From assembly GCA_028285545.1 (NCBI GenBank), contig JANQPA010000089.1:47672-111671 (forward strand): 64,000 nt of DNA, given 5' to 3'. The position numbers were made by a program, and so were the translations under genes. Shown piece after piece: positions 24,462-36,400 of the stretch; the stretch's first letter is position 1; the number at the start of each line of letters is the position of its first letter. Below the pieces are notes generated by a model. That model did no database searches, was not told where the DNA came from, and saw nothing but the letters and a program-made list of their open reading frames with translations. Source of the stretch: Saprospiraceae bacterium (GTDB taxonomy: Bacteria > Bacteroidota > Bacteroidia > Chitinophagales > Saprospiraceae).

Positions 24462-27400
24462 TTATTCGCTTTTAATGACTTTTACGTTAGTTCTATACAA
24501 ACCGTTGCGAATTTGGAGCAAATAAACTCCATTATTCAAATTCAATTCAGCAGCAGGTATTCTTTCCAATACCAAACCATCATTTACCTCTATATCCTGC
24601 AACCAAATTACTTGTCCCAGCATATTGGTCAATTCCAAAGTATAAGTCCCCTGTACTTCTGCTTTAAACAAAACACTTAGATTTTCAACAAAAGGATTAG
24701 GAAATACTTTGGTAGGAATAGGTCGAACACGATCATTCTCTGTATTCGCTCGCAATTCAGGACTGGTTTCTCCACCTTCTCCACCTTCAAACCCTGGGGG
24801 TTCTTCCATTCTTTCTACATTAATGTATTCTGTTTTTACTAGTGTTGCCATACATCCATCTACATCGGTAACCGTCAGCGTTACATCATAAACGCCAGGC
24901 ATATTGTAGAAGTAATAAGGTTCAGGAAATGCACTCCATCCATTATCACCAAAACTCCAATCATAGGAATTGCTTTCCAGCAAGGTATTGGGGATAAATT
25001 GTACTAAATCTCCTTCCATCAGATTTGTTCCGGGAGTAACTGAAAATTCAGCATCAGGAGCTTGAATGACAATATCAACTCCGATTCTTTCAGATACACA
25101 ACCATCAATATTGGTTTGCACAAATACAGTAGTATCACCACTTATTTCCCTCAATATCAAACTATTGCCAGTACTGGATGATGTTCCACTGTTAAAGCTC
25201 GAATACCACTCAAAATTAGCATCAGGAAAACCTGCACTAGCAGCTACCAAAAATACGTCAGTGCCCAGGCAAGCAGGATCACCACCATTTATATTCACCT
25301 GAGCGGCAGGAATAACTGATCCCAGGTTTTGAATTTCTGCAGCCCCACTAACTGTTGACTGATCAGCATCGGTAATCGTAAATCCATAAATTCCCGCTAC
25401 CAAACCATCTATGGTGGCACCAGTTGAATCGTTACTCCAAGAATAAGTATAAGGGGCGGTACCGCCTACTCCTCTAACTGTAATTGATCCAGTAGCATCT
25501 TCATTACATAAAATGTCTTCCACACTAACAATTTCAAATGCTAGACTATTATCACTCAATACATTAATTAGATTTTCCTTTGTTTCAGTGGCAGTGCAGC
25601 CATCTGCATCTGTTACTCTTAGGCTTACCGTATACATACCCGAAGCTGTATAAGATTTTTCTAGAGAAACTATATTCGATACATCTCCATCTCCAAACTG
25701 CCACAAGTAATCTGTATGGGAATCTACCTCAGGGTTAAATTTGAGGGTTTCTCCAACTGTCGCCGTAGTCCCAGGTGCCACACTGAAGTTTGCATTTGGC
25801 TTTTGTACAGAAATTGAAATACTGGACATCTCTGACAAACAGCTGCCATTTATGGCTTGCAGCTGGAAAATTGCATCTTCCTGTATATCTTCAATTACAA
25901 AAGTAGAGCCGATAAAGGCCAATTCACCTGCAGAGTCATACCAACGATATTCATCTACCGCGCTACCATTCAATCCCAATAAAGTAACATTTGTTCCTGC
26001 ACAAATTGGGGACCCGGCATTTAAGGTAATCGTCGGTTGCTCAGGTCTTGTGTTTTGACTTCCAACTTCTGCAGTTCTGGTTATAGATAATCCACTACCA
26101 TCCATTATGGTAACAGTATAAGTACCTTCAGCTAATCCACTTACGGTATCCGTAGTGGCCCCGTTACTCCAATTATAGGAAATGGGTTCTTCTGCATTAA
26201 ATACGTTTGCTACAATAGAACCATCATTATCGCCCTGGCAGGTAACATCAGTGACATTAAGAACGGCTGTCAGGCCAGTACCTGATATAACGGTTATGTA
26301 ATTTTCTTGTTGTTCAACCCCTACACAGCCTTGAGGGCTGATGGTAATGAGTTCAACGGTATATTGACCTTCTGCCTCATAGGCTTTTGAAGGTGATGAT
26401 TCTACCGAAATAGTGCCATCTCCAAATTGCCATTTATAAGAATATCCTGCGATTAACTCATTAGGTGTAAAACTTACTTCTTCTCCCACGATGGCTGTTG
26501 TAGGAGTTCCAGTAAAGCCACTATTGGGGTCAATAACTTCGATGGTTATTGCAGTACGTTCTGGTGAAGAACATCCTCCTCCTCTGGTTTCAGCAAATAA
26601 GGTCATACTTTCCGTCATATCTTCTAGTACCAAAGGACTTCCAATAGCTACAATATTGCCTCCACTAGCCTGGTCATACCAATGGAAGGTAACATCCGTG
26701 CGATCTGTATAAGCATATAGCGTAGCCGTTCTTCCGATACAGATGGTATCGCTTCCAGAGTTCACAACAGTAGGTGCTTCCAATAGGCCAATTTCACTAA
26801 TCACTTCGGCACTATCTACAACTGTATTGCCATCACTATCCGTTATGGTAAGTAAATAGGTTCCTATTCCCAGTCCAGAAATGGAGTTTTCACTGCCTCC
26901 ATTACTCCAGGCATAGGTATAAGGGCCTGTTCCATTAAAAGCACTTGCAGTTATACTTCCTGAATTATCTTCCTGACATTCAACATTCACAACACTTAGA
27001 ACGGCAAATAAGGTCTGGGTTTCATTAATCTCAACAAACTGAGAGGTGGTGCTTTGACAACCATTTACATCTGTTACTGTAAGGCTTACCTGATAGGTCC
27101 CGCCAGCAGAATAGGAATGGGAAGTCAAAGCTGTGTTGGCTATGGCACCATCACCGAAGTCCCATTCATAGGAATTCTCAGGGTCAATGGTGGTAGCCAT
27201 AAAATCAATGTTCATATCAATGTCTGCCTGGTCAGCAGAAGCAGTAAATGAGGCATCAGGGGCAGTTCCCTGGATGGTCACCAAGGTTAAATTGTTGGTC
27301 ACACATCCTTTGTAATGTGTTTCCACCAAGAAACTCTGTGCTTCTTCCACCTGTAGGGTTAAAACACTCCCTACGTACTTTAGCTGATCAGGATTTTGTC

Positions 27401-30400
27401 CATCATACCAATAATATTCCGCTCCTTCCTTTGCGCTAAAGGCAGTAAGTAGAATCTCTTCCCCAACGCAGAATGAGTCTCCTCCATTAACAAGAACCTC
27501 AGCCTGTGGTACTTCTTCAATTTGGCTAATCAAGTTTACATTTCCTATTGATTTATTCCCTTCTGCATCGGTAACAGAAACCTGATATTCTCCAGCAAGA
27601 AGATTAGATGCAACCGGACCGGTACCACCTGTGTTCCAAAGGTAAGTAAACGGGGCTACTCCATCTTTGACTTGTACCACAATCACTCCTGAAGCGTCAT
27701 CCGCACAAACCGGATTAGTGATGTCAAATTCTAGTTCTAATATTTTCTCAACTACCTGTATGGTGACGGTTTCTGTCCATTGGCATCCATTCTCCAAACT
27801 GACCGTCAAGCTTAATTGAAATTCTCCTGCTTGCGGGTAGGCATATACGGCATTTGAGCCGCTGATTGAATCTACATCGCCATTTCCATAGCTCCATAGA
27901 TAACTGTATTCACTATCATCGGTATTGGCCTGAAGTTGAAGTTCTCCATTTACAGGAATTAAAAAGTCAGATACTGAAAAACTGGCGTCTATTTCCTTTA
28001 TCGGCACCTCTACTCTTAAACGCTCTACAGAGGCACAGCCATTTTTTCGTTTTTCAACATACAAAATCCTATCCCCATCAATGGCTTCGATAATAATTTG
28101 TCCTCCTACGTATAATAAATCACCTCCTTCCTCACTATCATACCAATAAAAGGTAGCATCAGGATCATCATTAACCACTGTCAATGTAATATCTTGTCCG
28201 AAACAAGCAGGATCTTCAATGATTACACTATCGGGCTGGGCAACTTCCCCAAGTTCTGGAAATAGAGTAACCGAACGAACAGCAACTCTATTTTGTCCAT
28301 CAATCACAGTCACTCTATAATTTCCGGGAGCCAGATCAAAAGCACGGTTGCCAACAGCAGATTCGGTATCCCAGCTATAGGTGACTCGGGTTTCTGCATT
28401 TAGGACCTGGACGGTAATTGATCCTGAACTATCATTTGCACACTGAGGATTTTCGATATCCAACAATACATTTAAATCTTGGACAATATCTTCATCAGGT
28501 GGTACTACTTGTACCGGCCTTACTTCTGTAGCCATACAACCCTCTAAAGTAGTTGTCAATCTGACAAAATAGGTACCTGGAGCCTTATAGGATTGTTTGG
28601 GTTCAAAAACATTTGGGCCTTCTGAAGTGCCTCCATTTCCAAAATCCCATTTGTAATAATCCTCCAGAAAGCTCTCTGCAAAAAATTGTACTTGCCCATC
28701 AACTCTAGCAGAATAGGGATTCAAGACAAAATTAGCATTGGGGTGAATTACGACCAGGTCTACTTCTACTCTATCGGGTGAGGTGCAAGATTTAAACCTT
28801 GTCTCCACATAAACCTTTCTATTTTCTCGTAAATTTTGTATCGTCAATTGGCTGCCAGTATGCAAAAGTTTTCCACCAACTGGAGCATCATACCAAAAAT
28901 AATCTACTCCAGGAATGCCAGATACAGCAGCTATTTCAATGTCTTCATCAAAGCATACAGGAGCTCCATCATTTATGGTTATGACTGGATTAGGTAAGTC
29001 ATCAATTTCTGCATTAACGGTGGTGGTTACCACAACCTGGTCGCCAAGGTTATCCGTGACGGTAAGCGTATATGCCCCAGGTGTAAGTCCATCAATATAA
29101 CTTTCGGTTCCGCCATTACTCCAGATGTAAGTATAAGGAGGCTGGCCATTAATTACTTGTGAAACAATCCTTCCGGTATTATCATCCCGGCATAATACAT
29201 GATCGACTTCCACAATAGCAAAGAAATCCTCTTCTACACGGATGGAAACTGTAAATTCATCCGAACAACCATTAGGTGTTGTAACGGTCAACTTGGCCTC
29301 AAAAAAGCCTATTGTGGAATAAGCATGAGTAGCATTTGGTCCCTGGGCTGTATTGCCATCTCCAAAATCCCAATCATATTGATAAGAATTATCGACGTCT
29401 TCCGCTAAAAAAATGACATCCTGGTTAGGCCTGACCAATCTTGAGCTCACGGAAAAACGAGCACTTGGACCTTCAGCCACCGCAATTGCTAATTTAGAAG
29501 TATCGGAAGTACAATTTCGCACAAAAGACTGTGCCTGAACTAAGGTACCATTTTGAATATCCGGTAATTGTAATACAGGACCTTGTTCAATGGAATCGCC
29601 AAAAACATTATACCATCTGATAAATCTGGGGACCTCAGTTTCATTATTAAAGGCAAATAAGATCAAATCAGATCCCTGACAAATGGGATCTCCCAAACCA
29701 GAAACAATAGTAGGTGCCTGGATGGGTTTCATCAAATTATCTATGTTAACACTATCCACTTTAGTAAAGCCATTCCCATCTGTTACGGACAAATAATACT
29801 TACCCTGTGATAATCGGGAAATGGAATCTGTTCCATCACCTTGTAAGGGTGCTCCTGGGTCTCCAGCCTTTGCCCAATCCAGCGTATAGGGAAGCTTTCC
29901 TCCTGTGATATTTGCCTTGGCCCATCCATAATCATCTGCATCACATAATACATCATCTTTATCAAATACAATTTCAACATTGATCGTATTTAAAATAAAT
30001 GGATTGCCAATACTACCCAAAACCTGCTGAGGCATAAATGGAATAGTGTCTGTAACAGGCAAAACAACATTTTTACCTTTATCCCAAACCCTAAAAATGA
30101 TATCCTGCCCTGTATCAGCTCCTAGATCATTAGAGGCTATCTGTAAGGCAATATAATATCTACCCGAAACGTCTCTTAGGGTATCAAGACCACGAATCTC
30201 TCCATTGATAAAAGCGGCAACCACATCTGAATCTGTAGACTCTATCCCCTCTACATTAACCGCTGCAATAATGGTCATGGTATTGTTAAAATTGAAATTG
30301 GCCGGATTGAAAACAGACCAGGTGGTATTGTCATCTATCACAACCTGTGCAAGCCCAATGACCGGCAGTAAACCAAAAAGTAATACTGCCTTAAATATGT

Positions 30401-30419
30401 TAGTAGATTTTTGAAACAT
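24462..30419 (-). CDS. Giant secreted adhesin: seven SprB/Ig-like/PKD modules and T9SS type A sorting domain
   Basis: 1985 residues from ATG 30419 (the in-frame GTG one codon earlier is less likely). A signal peptide (KAVLLFGLLPVIGLAQ) is followed by a 110-residue module with DSDVVAAFINGEIRGL, also found twice in the next giant protein. Then comes a three-domain block repeated seven times, about 250 residues each: an SprB-type repeat (PPYTYIWSNGGTESYIDGL), an Ig-like domain containing a FYWYD strand, and a PKD domain (YDWDFGDGNTA). The last 90 residues (VFPNPFVENLSVLF, ending GLYRTNVKVIKSE) are a T9SS type A C-terminal signal, so it is exported across the outer membrane. Likely role: surface adhesion or gliding. 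Probably in one operon with the 4209-residue protein, 78 bp upstream. Confidence 0.9.
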   Translation of the reverse strand: MFQKSTNIFKAVLLFGLLPVIGLAQVVIDDNTTWSVFNPANFNFNNTMTIIAAVNVEGIESTDSDVVAAFINGEIRGLDTLRDVSGRYYIALQIASNDLGADTGQDIIFRVWDKGKNVVLPVTDTIPFMPQQVLGSIGNPFILNTINVEIVFDKDDVLCDADDYGWAKANITGGKLPYTLDWAKAGDPGAPLQGDGTDSISRLSQGKYYLSVTDGNGFTKVDSVNIDNLMKPIQAPTIVSGLGDPICQGSDLILFAFNNETEVPRFIRWYNVFGDSIEQGPVLQLPDIQNGTLVQAQSFVRNCTSDTSKLAIAVAEGPSARFSVSSRLVRPNQDVIFLAEDVDNSYQYDWDFGDGNTAQGPNATHAYSTIGFFEAKLTVTTPNGCSDEFTVSIRVEEDFFAIVEVDHVLCRDDNTGRIVSQVINGQPPYTYIWSNGGTESYIDGLTPGAYTLTVTDNLGDQVVVTTTVNAEIDDLPNPVITINDGAPVCFDEDIEIAAVSGIPGVDYFWYDAPVGGKLLHTGSQLTIQNLRENRKVYVETRFKSCTSPDRVEVDLVVIHPNANFVLNPYSARVDGQVQFFAESFLEDYYKWDFGNGGTSEGPNVFEPKQSYKAPGTYFVRLTTTLEGCMATEVRPVQVVPPDEDIVQDLNVLLDIENPQCANDSSGSITVQVLNAETRVTYSWDTESAVGNRAFDLAPGNYRVTVIDGQNRVAVRSVTLFPELGEVAQPDSVIIEDPACFGQDITLTVVNDDPDATFYWYDSEEGGDLLYVGGQIIIEAIDGDRILYVEKRKNGCASVERLRVEVPIKEIDASFSVSDFLIPVNGELQLQANTDDSEYSYLWSYGNGDVDSISGSNAVYAYPQAGEFQLSLTVSLENGCQWTETVTIQVVEKILELEFDITNPVCADDASGVIVVQVKDGVAPFTYLWNTGGTGPVASNLLAGEYQVSVTDAEGNKSIGNVNLISQIEEVPQAEVLVNGGDSFCVGEEILLTAFSAKEGAEYYWYDGQNPDQLKYVGSVLTLQVEEAQSFLVETHYKGCVTNNLTLVTIQGTAPDASFTASADQADIDMNIDFMATTIDPENSYEWDFGDGAIANTALTSHSYSAGGTYQVSLTVTDVNGCQSTTSQFVEINETQTLFAVLSVVNVECQEDNSGSITASAFNGTGPYTYAWSNGGSENSISGLGIGTYLLTITDSDGNTVVDSAEVISEIGLLEAPTVVNSGSDTICIGRTATLYAYTDRTDVTFHWYDQASGGNIVAIGSPLVLEDMTESMTLFAETRGGGCSSPERTAITIEVIDPNSGFTGTPTTAIVGEEVSFTPNELIAGYSYKWQFGDGTISVESSPSKAYEAEGQYTVELITISPQGCVGVEQQENYITVISGTGLTAVLNVTDVTCQGDNDGSIVANVFNAEEPISYNWSNGATTDTVSGLAEGTYTVTIMDGSGLSITRTAEVGSQNTRPEQPTITLNAGSPICAGTNVTLLGLNGSAVDEYRWYDSAGELAFIGSTFVIEDIQEDAIFQLQAINGSCLSEMSSISISVQKPNANFSVAPGTTATVGETLKFNPEVDSHTDYLWQFGDGDVSNIVSLEKSYTASGMYTVSLRVTDADGCTATETKENLINVLSDNSLAFEIVSVEDILCNEDATGSITVRGVGGTAPYTYSWSNDSTGATIDGLVAGIYGFTITDADQSTVSGAAEIQNLGSVIPAAQVNINGGDPACLGTDVFLVAASAGFPDANFEWYSSFNSGTSSSTGNSLILREISGDTTVFVQTNIDGCVSERIGVDIVIQAPDAEFSVTPGTNLMEGDLVQFIPNTLLESNSYDWSFGDNGWSAFPEPYYFYNMPGVYDVTLTVTDVDGCMATLVKTEYINVERMEEPPGFEGGEGGETSPELRANTENDRVRPIPTKVFPNPFVENLSVLFKAEVQGTYTLELTNMLGQVIWLQDIEVNDGLVLERIPAAELNLNNGVYLLQIRNGLYRTNVKVIKSE

Positions 30420-30463
30420 CACATTCCGTATTTATGGAGGCTGAATATTTATTTTTCAAAAAT

Positions 30464-30489
30464 GAAGACAGTTCCTCAGAACTGCCTTC
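30464..30489 (-). terminator. Hairpin between the two giant genes
   Basis: Perfect or G-U paired 11-bp arms (GAAGACAGTTC / GAACTGCCTTC) around CTCA, followed by a T-rich tract on the minus strand. It lies 9 bases after the stop of the 4209-residue gene. It could be a partial terminator that lowers expression of the downstream giant gene. Confidence 0.6.
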
Positions 30490-30497
30490 AATGTAAT

Positions 30498-33400
30498 TTA
30501 TGGTTTTGCCTTAAGCAATTTAATCAACTGATACTGGCCTTTCTTTCCTTCTACCTCCATGATGTATATTCCATCGCTCAGCTTCAGGCGATCTGCTTCT
30601 ATTGTCAATTCATTTTCTCCTGCGGCCAGGCTTACCTTATCTTTCCAAATAAGGCGCCCTTCCGTATCTCTCAATCGCAGGCTATATTTTCCAGACGATA
30701 ATGTATTAATCTGTAATTTGAAGTTGTTCAAAAATGGATTCGGTGCGGCTGCCACCTTAAATGATGCTGAAATCGTTTCATCAACATCGGTTACTGACTG
30801 CACAATTACAGGTGCGGCTGAAGGAATTACCTCATCACATCCCTGTTTATCCACTATTTCCAATTTCACATTATAGGTTCCTGCCTTTTCGTATACATGC
30901 TTAGGCTCTTTTTCAATGCTTACCTGTCCATCTCCAAAATTCCATTCGTAACTATACTCTTCATTTACCTCTAATAAGCTAAAGGAAACAGTATCTCCAA
31001 CTGAAAGCACTTCAAAAGGTTGCTCAATATGGTACACTGCATATGGTGCTTGTACCTCCATAGTATAATGTACTCTATCAGATGGACAAGCTCTTAGGCG
31101 GCTTTCTACGTAGATGTCTTCATCTTTTTCTGCTGAAGCAATCGTATATACAGCACCTTCATGTAAGAGTTTGCCTCGACCATCGTACCAACTATAGCTT
31201 AAATCCATGTCGCTTTGTGCTGATGCCTGAAGTTGTACTTCGTCTCTAATACAGATAACCTCTTTATCCAGCATACTTACAGATGGTGTTGGGATGGCAA
31301 TGGCCTCCGTAATTACCTCCAGGGTATCCCAGGTCCAGGCACCTTCTGCATCAGTGATTTTCACAGTATAAGTTCCATTGGCCAGATTTGTTACCTGAGC
31401 AGTGGTATCTCCAGTATTCCACTCATAACGTAATGGATTGACCATTCCCCCTACATCTATGATCGATAATTGACCATATTCATCACTATCGCAGGCATTA
31501 TTTGCGACTCCAGGAAGTACATTAAACTGCTTGTTCTCAAATTTATGAGGGCTGGAAAACTTCCCAATAACCTGGGAAGGCACAAATTTAATTCGCTCTT
31601 TATTGAACAGTAAGCGATCAGCGCTTGCATCATAGAAACGTACATCTACCTGCTCACCAAAAGTATCTCCATAGATAAACATGACAATGTAATATTTATC
31701 CTGTGCTTCGACATAACCAAGTTTGGCCAAGCCTCGACATTCTCCATCCACAAAGGCAGCTACCACATCAGAAGTATCAATAGAAAGCAGTCCGTCTATT
31801 TCTAATTCCGCCGTCACAATCATATTCATCGGATATAAGGAAGGATCAACGGCCCAGGTTGCTGGATCATCCGGATCTGCTTCACTGCCTGCTTTTCTTA
31901 TCCTGGCAAAATCTTCGTATGTCATCTGATCTGAACGAGAAGCACTAAATGGTGTAGTAGCTCCTGGGTAGCTAAGCGTAGCATTTCCCTGCACAAAGAC
32001 CTGATAACCAAAGAAGGGGCGCATCAATTCCATTCCACTACCAACCACAAAATTCCAGGTTCCTGACTGGAATTCAGCCAGCATATTATTTGAAAGTCCT
32101 GGTTTGGTAGGATCCTGAGCCACGGTAAAGATGAAATCATCATCTGTAAGTCCTACAAAATTGGTTGCAGATGACAAGGCCGTATTGATATCAAGGGTAT
32201 CCTGTAGTGGGAAGCCAATTAAACTAAATCCTGCCGGCAAGGCAATTGGACTATATTGGGCATTAGCCCCTGTTATTCTAATGGTATCATCAGGGCCAGT
32301 GAGGAATATTCTGTATCCATTTTCAGGAGATACTTCATCCAGGTTGTTAATACCTTCCCACTTTCCAGATCCAGGAACGAAGGCAGCAATGGCATTTTGG
32401 TTGGAAGTTATGATATCTCCATCCTGAGACATGGTTAATTCTCGTAGGACATTATCAATACTCATATCCGGTTCTTCACTGTTTACAGAGAACCAGGTCC
32501 AGCTGCTGTCTCCATTTACAGGAATATAGCGAGCCAGATCAGTATTCTTGTTCACCACCAGAATTTCAGGATCAACAAAGGTTCCAAATTTATCACCTGA
32601 TTTAAAGGTGATCGGTACCGGATTATTCATAGCATCGAAACGAGTAGCATTATATTCATCCCCAGGATCGGCATCCCAAACCCTAAATTCTAGTGGTTTG
32701 CCATCATCGGCTGGTTCTCCGCCAACATTAATAAATGCAGCATATTGCCCTTGGTCTGTACGGCCAATTTTAGCTACTCCCCGAATTTCATTATCTATAA
32801 ATACAGCGATCTGATCCATCGTATCCACCGAAGTCATCATATCATTTACGAAGCGATAATTAGCGATGACAAACATATTGCCACTGTAGGTTTGATTGAC
32901 AACCCAATAAGGTGGCTTGGCTACTACTCTAACATTAATGGTCACCGTACTCTGTGACGGTGTAGCGGTTGATGAATTGAATGTCATTATCGCTGTGGTA
33001 TCTCCAACCGGCAATGCCGATGCATCAAGTGTAAAGGTAATGACTTCACCAAGTGAATTGGGTAGTGCAGTTCCAAAGGTTGGAGACGGTGTCGCCCAAG
33101 GTTGATTGGAGAGCACAGTAAATGGAACAGGTGCTTGAGAATTGGCAAATGCTCTGGTTGATAACTGAACAGTTGATCCCTGATACATGGTTACATTAAG
33201 AACATCGTCATCAACAAATAAATCTCTTGTTAACACCAAAAATTCAATGGTAAAGGTGGTATCGTAGATAATTCCGTTTTGATCCTTTATAGCACTAATC
33301 TCTGCGACTAAGGTATCTCCATCAAAGGCTGCTATATTAAAAGGTTGGAAAATCAGTTTGTCTTTATTATCAAAGCAAGCTACTACTCCGGGAACCGCAA

Positions 33401-36400
33401 GACTGTCTGTCTTACGAAATACCTTAAAGACATTTGTTGTAGGTGTAACATCATTACAATCTAATGGCTTATTAATCGATACGGATATTTCATCCCCAGG
33501 TACATATATTCCGTCTGAAGGTTCAAGTAGGGCAAATAAACCACCACTATTCCTTCTGATTTCTCCACGAGCCACATTGGAATAGACCTCTCCGCGAGTA
33601 CCACATCGGGCAACTGCTCGTATTTCATATTCACCATCCGGATAATTAATTACATTATCTGCATAATCTTCGGTAATATCCCAGGTATAGAAGAGCTTTG
33701 GTGTTTGATTGGCTGCAAAATTTTGGGAATTATACAACTGCAGCGAATCCTTGGATATGGGATAATCATATCCAGGAATGGGCGGCACATCTTTGGCAAT
33801 CTCCAAAGCAGGAATATTTGGACTACTCCACCCTGATCCTGTTCCAATTCTTCGAACTTGTAGTGCAATTTCTTCTAAAGGAATATTAAATGGATCATAA
33901 TCAACAAGTTCTACTACCAAATCCTCCCGATCATTAGGGATAAATGGATTACGGCGAGTGATGAGCCAATCATCACCTGGAGCAACCAGACTAATATCTG
34001 TACAAGGTGATTGGAAGATCACATCAACCTCAACTGTATCTGCAGTGATCGAACCATCATCCGGAATATTTACAAATAAATCTCCATCCGTACAGGAAGC
34101 TCGCATGATAAATCTAAGATTCTTAAATTCATATCGGTCGGCGGCCCTGGTTACTTCAATTGGTAATAAGAATGGCTGATTAGAGCCTATATAAGTGATG
34201 GTCAATCCACCACTCATATTACCACCAACAATTGGTTTGCCATCAACTCTTACCTGAGCCCCATTTTCATTACTTGCTCCATCCAAATAAATGTAAACAT
34301 CTCTGGCCTCTCCAAATGGATTAAGGTTAGCAATCTGAAGATAAACAGTATGTGGTTTATCTGGATCTAGGTTTTCATAAGAGAAGAAATCAAAGGTAGC
34401 TTGTGAGGCCGTATCAAATACTGCCATTTCATATCGATCTCGATAAATAGTTCCTTTTTCAGGCGGACAAGAAGAACGTCCTCCCAGGAGCTGGAAGTAA
34501 GGTGAATGGCCTTCTAAAATCGGCTTAAAGACCGTTACACTAAATTGATCTCCAGGGTCATCATCAGATAAGGTATAACTTACCCCCGATTCTCTTTCTT
34601 CTGAGAATAGTTGGGTACTTGTTTCCTCATGCTGGTATTCTCCCTGTAAACCAATCTTGGCTTCATTGTTTTCAATACCAGTCGAAATAACGAATCCTCC
34701 TGCCTCTGTTTCGCTATTAATATATAAACCAAAGGCAAAATCAATATTTACAAAAAATTCTGTCGTTATCGAGGTCTGTCTTGTTTGATTAATCGTTTCT
34801 TCTACCTCCAGATCTACACCAGCTGAGAAAGTATAATTCTCCACTTGTGGCAAATAACCTGACTTATCAGCATCTAACTGGCTGACTTTACTATTTGTTT
34901 GATCGTTATCAAACTGCAGTGAATCAAGGAAATAAGCTACTTTAGAAACGGCAATTTCATACTCTGAGACTAACTGGTCATCCCATTGAATGGTATTGCT
35001 AATGGCAAAGTTTTCACCAGGAGTAGATCCAATATTATTACAGAAACTATTTCTTGCTTCTATTGCATCAGTGACCCGTTCACTGAAGAAGTCAGGAACG
35101 CCAAGACTGATGACTGTTCTTTCTGTATCTGTAGTGTCATTTATACTTTCAAAGGCACGTTCAAAAATAAACCCTTCATCTTCGAAGTCTTGATTTAGAA
35201 TAACAAATTGTTCCCCGGTATTTTGATTGGTAATTACATCAAAGAATCCAGCCACTGCTTTTTCTTCAAATTCTTTTTGCTCGTTAATATTTTCGGCACA
35301 GAAGGCAAAGAAAGGCACCGATGTTTCGGAATGGTAATCTAACACCGCTTTCCAGTTATTGATTCGGACTCTTAGTTTGGTAACTGCGTCTGTGGTGGAT
35401 AAAACATTTTGTCCTTCATAAAGAAATTTGCTACCATTTAAAATATCAACGGTATCCTGCGACAGTTGCCCTACAATGTCTCGTATCTGCTGAACAGTAT
35501 AATTCCATTGAGTTTGAATTCCATAAGTACCAAGTGCAAAGTTTTGAACCTTATTGATTTCACAAGTTTGATCATCATAGACCAAATTTTCGTTGATGGT
35601 ATAAGCAATCGCTGAACCAATACCAACGATGACATCTGCTCGTTCCCCTACAAAATCACTGGTACTGGAAGTACTAATGGTCTGCTTGGTTTCAGCCTGG
35701 ACACTAAATTCACTGGATGTTTCTCTTCCTCCACCAATTAATAGGCTAAAGTCAACAAATGCACCAATCTTAAAGAAAGCTCCCTGGTATTCTGCAACTA
35801 AACCACCGCCACCTCTATTCTTATTTGATTGGGCATAAGATTTTGTGATGGTTGTACCACTAGAAACAGTTGAAGAACTACCATCGCCTGGTGGGTCACG
35901 AAGAATTAAGAATGGTAGTTTCACCTGACCATCTTCATCTGAAATATCTACTACGATATCCGCACCAGGAAGATCTGCCTTGCCTTCAATTACAACCGGT
36001 ATAATGATCTCTCCTAAGAAATCTCCAATAGCTGAATAATATTTCACATTAATTCCTTTCCGGAATGGAGCCACCAAATTAGGTTGTCCTGGTTGGAAAA
36101 CATGAGCTGGAAATGTAATTAAAGTGTCATTAAAGTGGAGTGTATCTTTTGTATTAGATTTTGCAGCAGAATTATTAATAACAATAAAACCTTCTTCAAC
36201 GCTACAAGCTATTCCATCAAATACTTCACTCACTGAGAAGCGTAATGCAAATGTTTTCTCGGCATCAACTTCTGCACGAGTAATAATAGCCACATCCTGA
36301 TCTCCAGTGCTACACAAATAGGTAGAAAACGGAGTTTCTAGTTTGATATCAACAGGTTTATGATAAACCAACCTTTGGTCCACCATTTGGCCAACTTCAA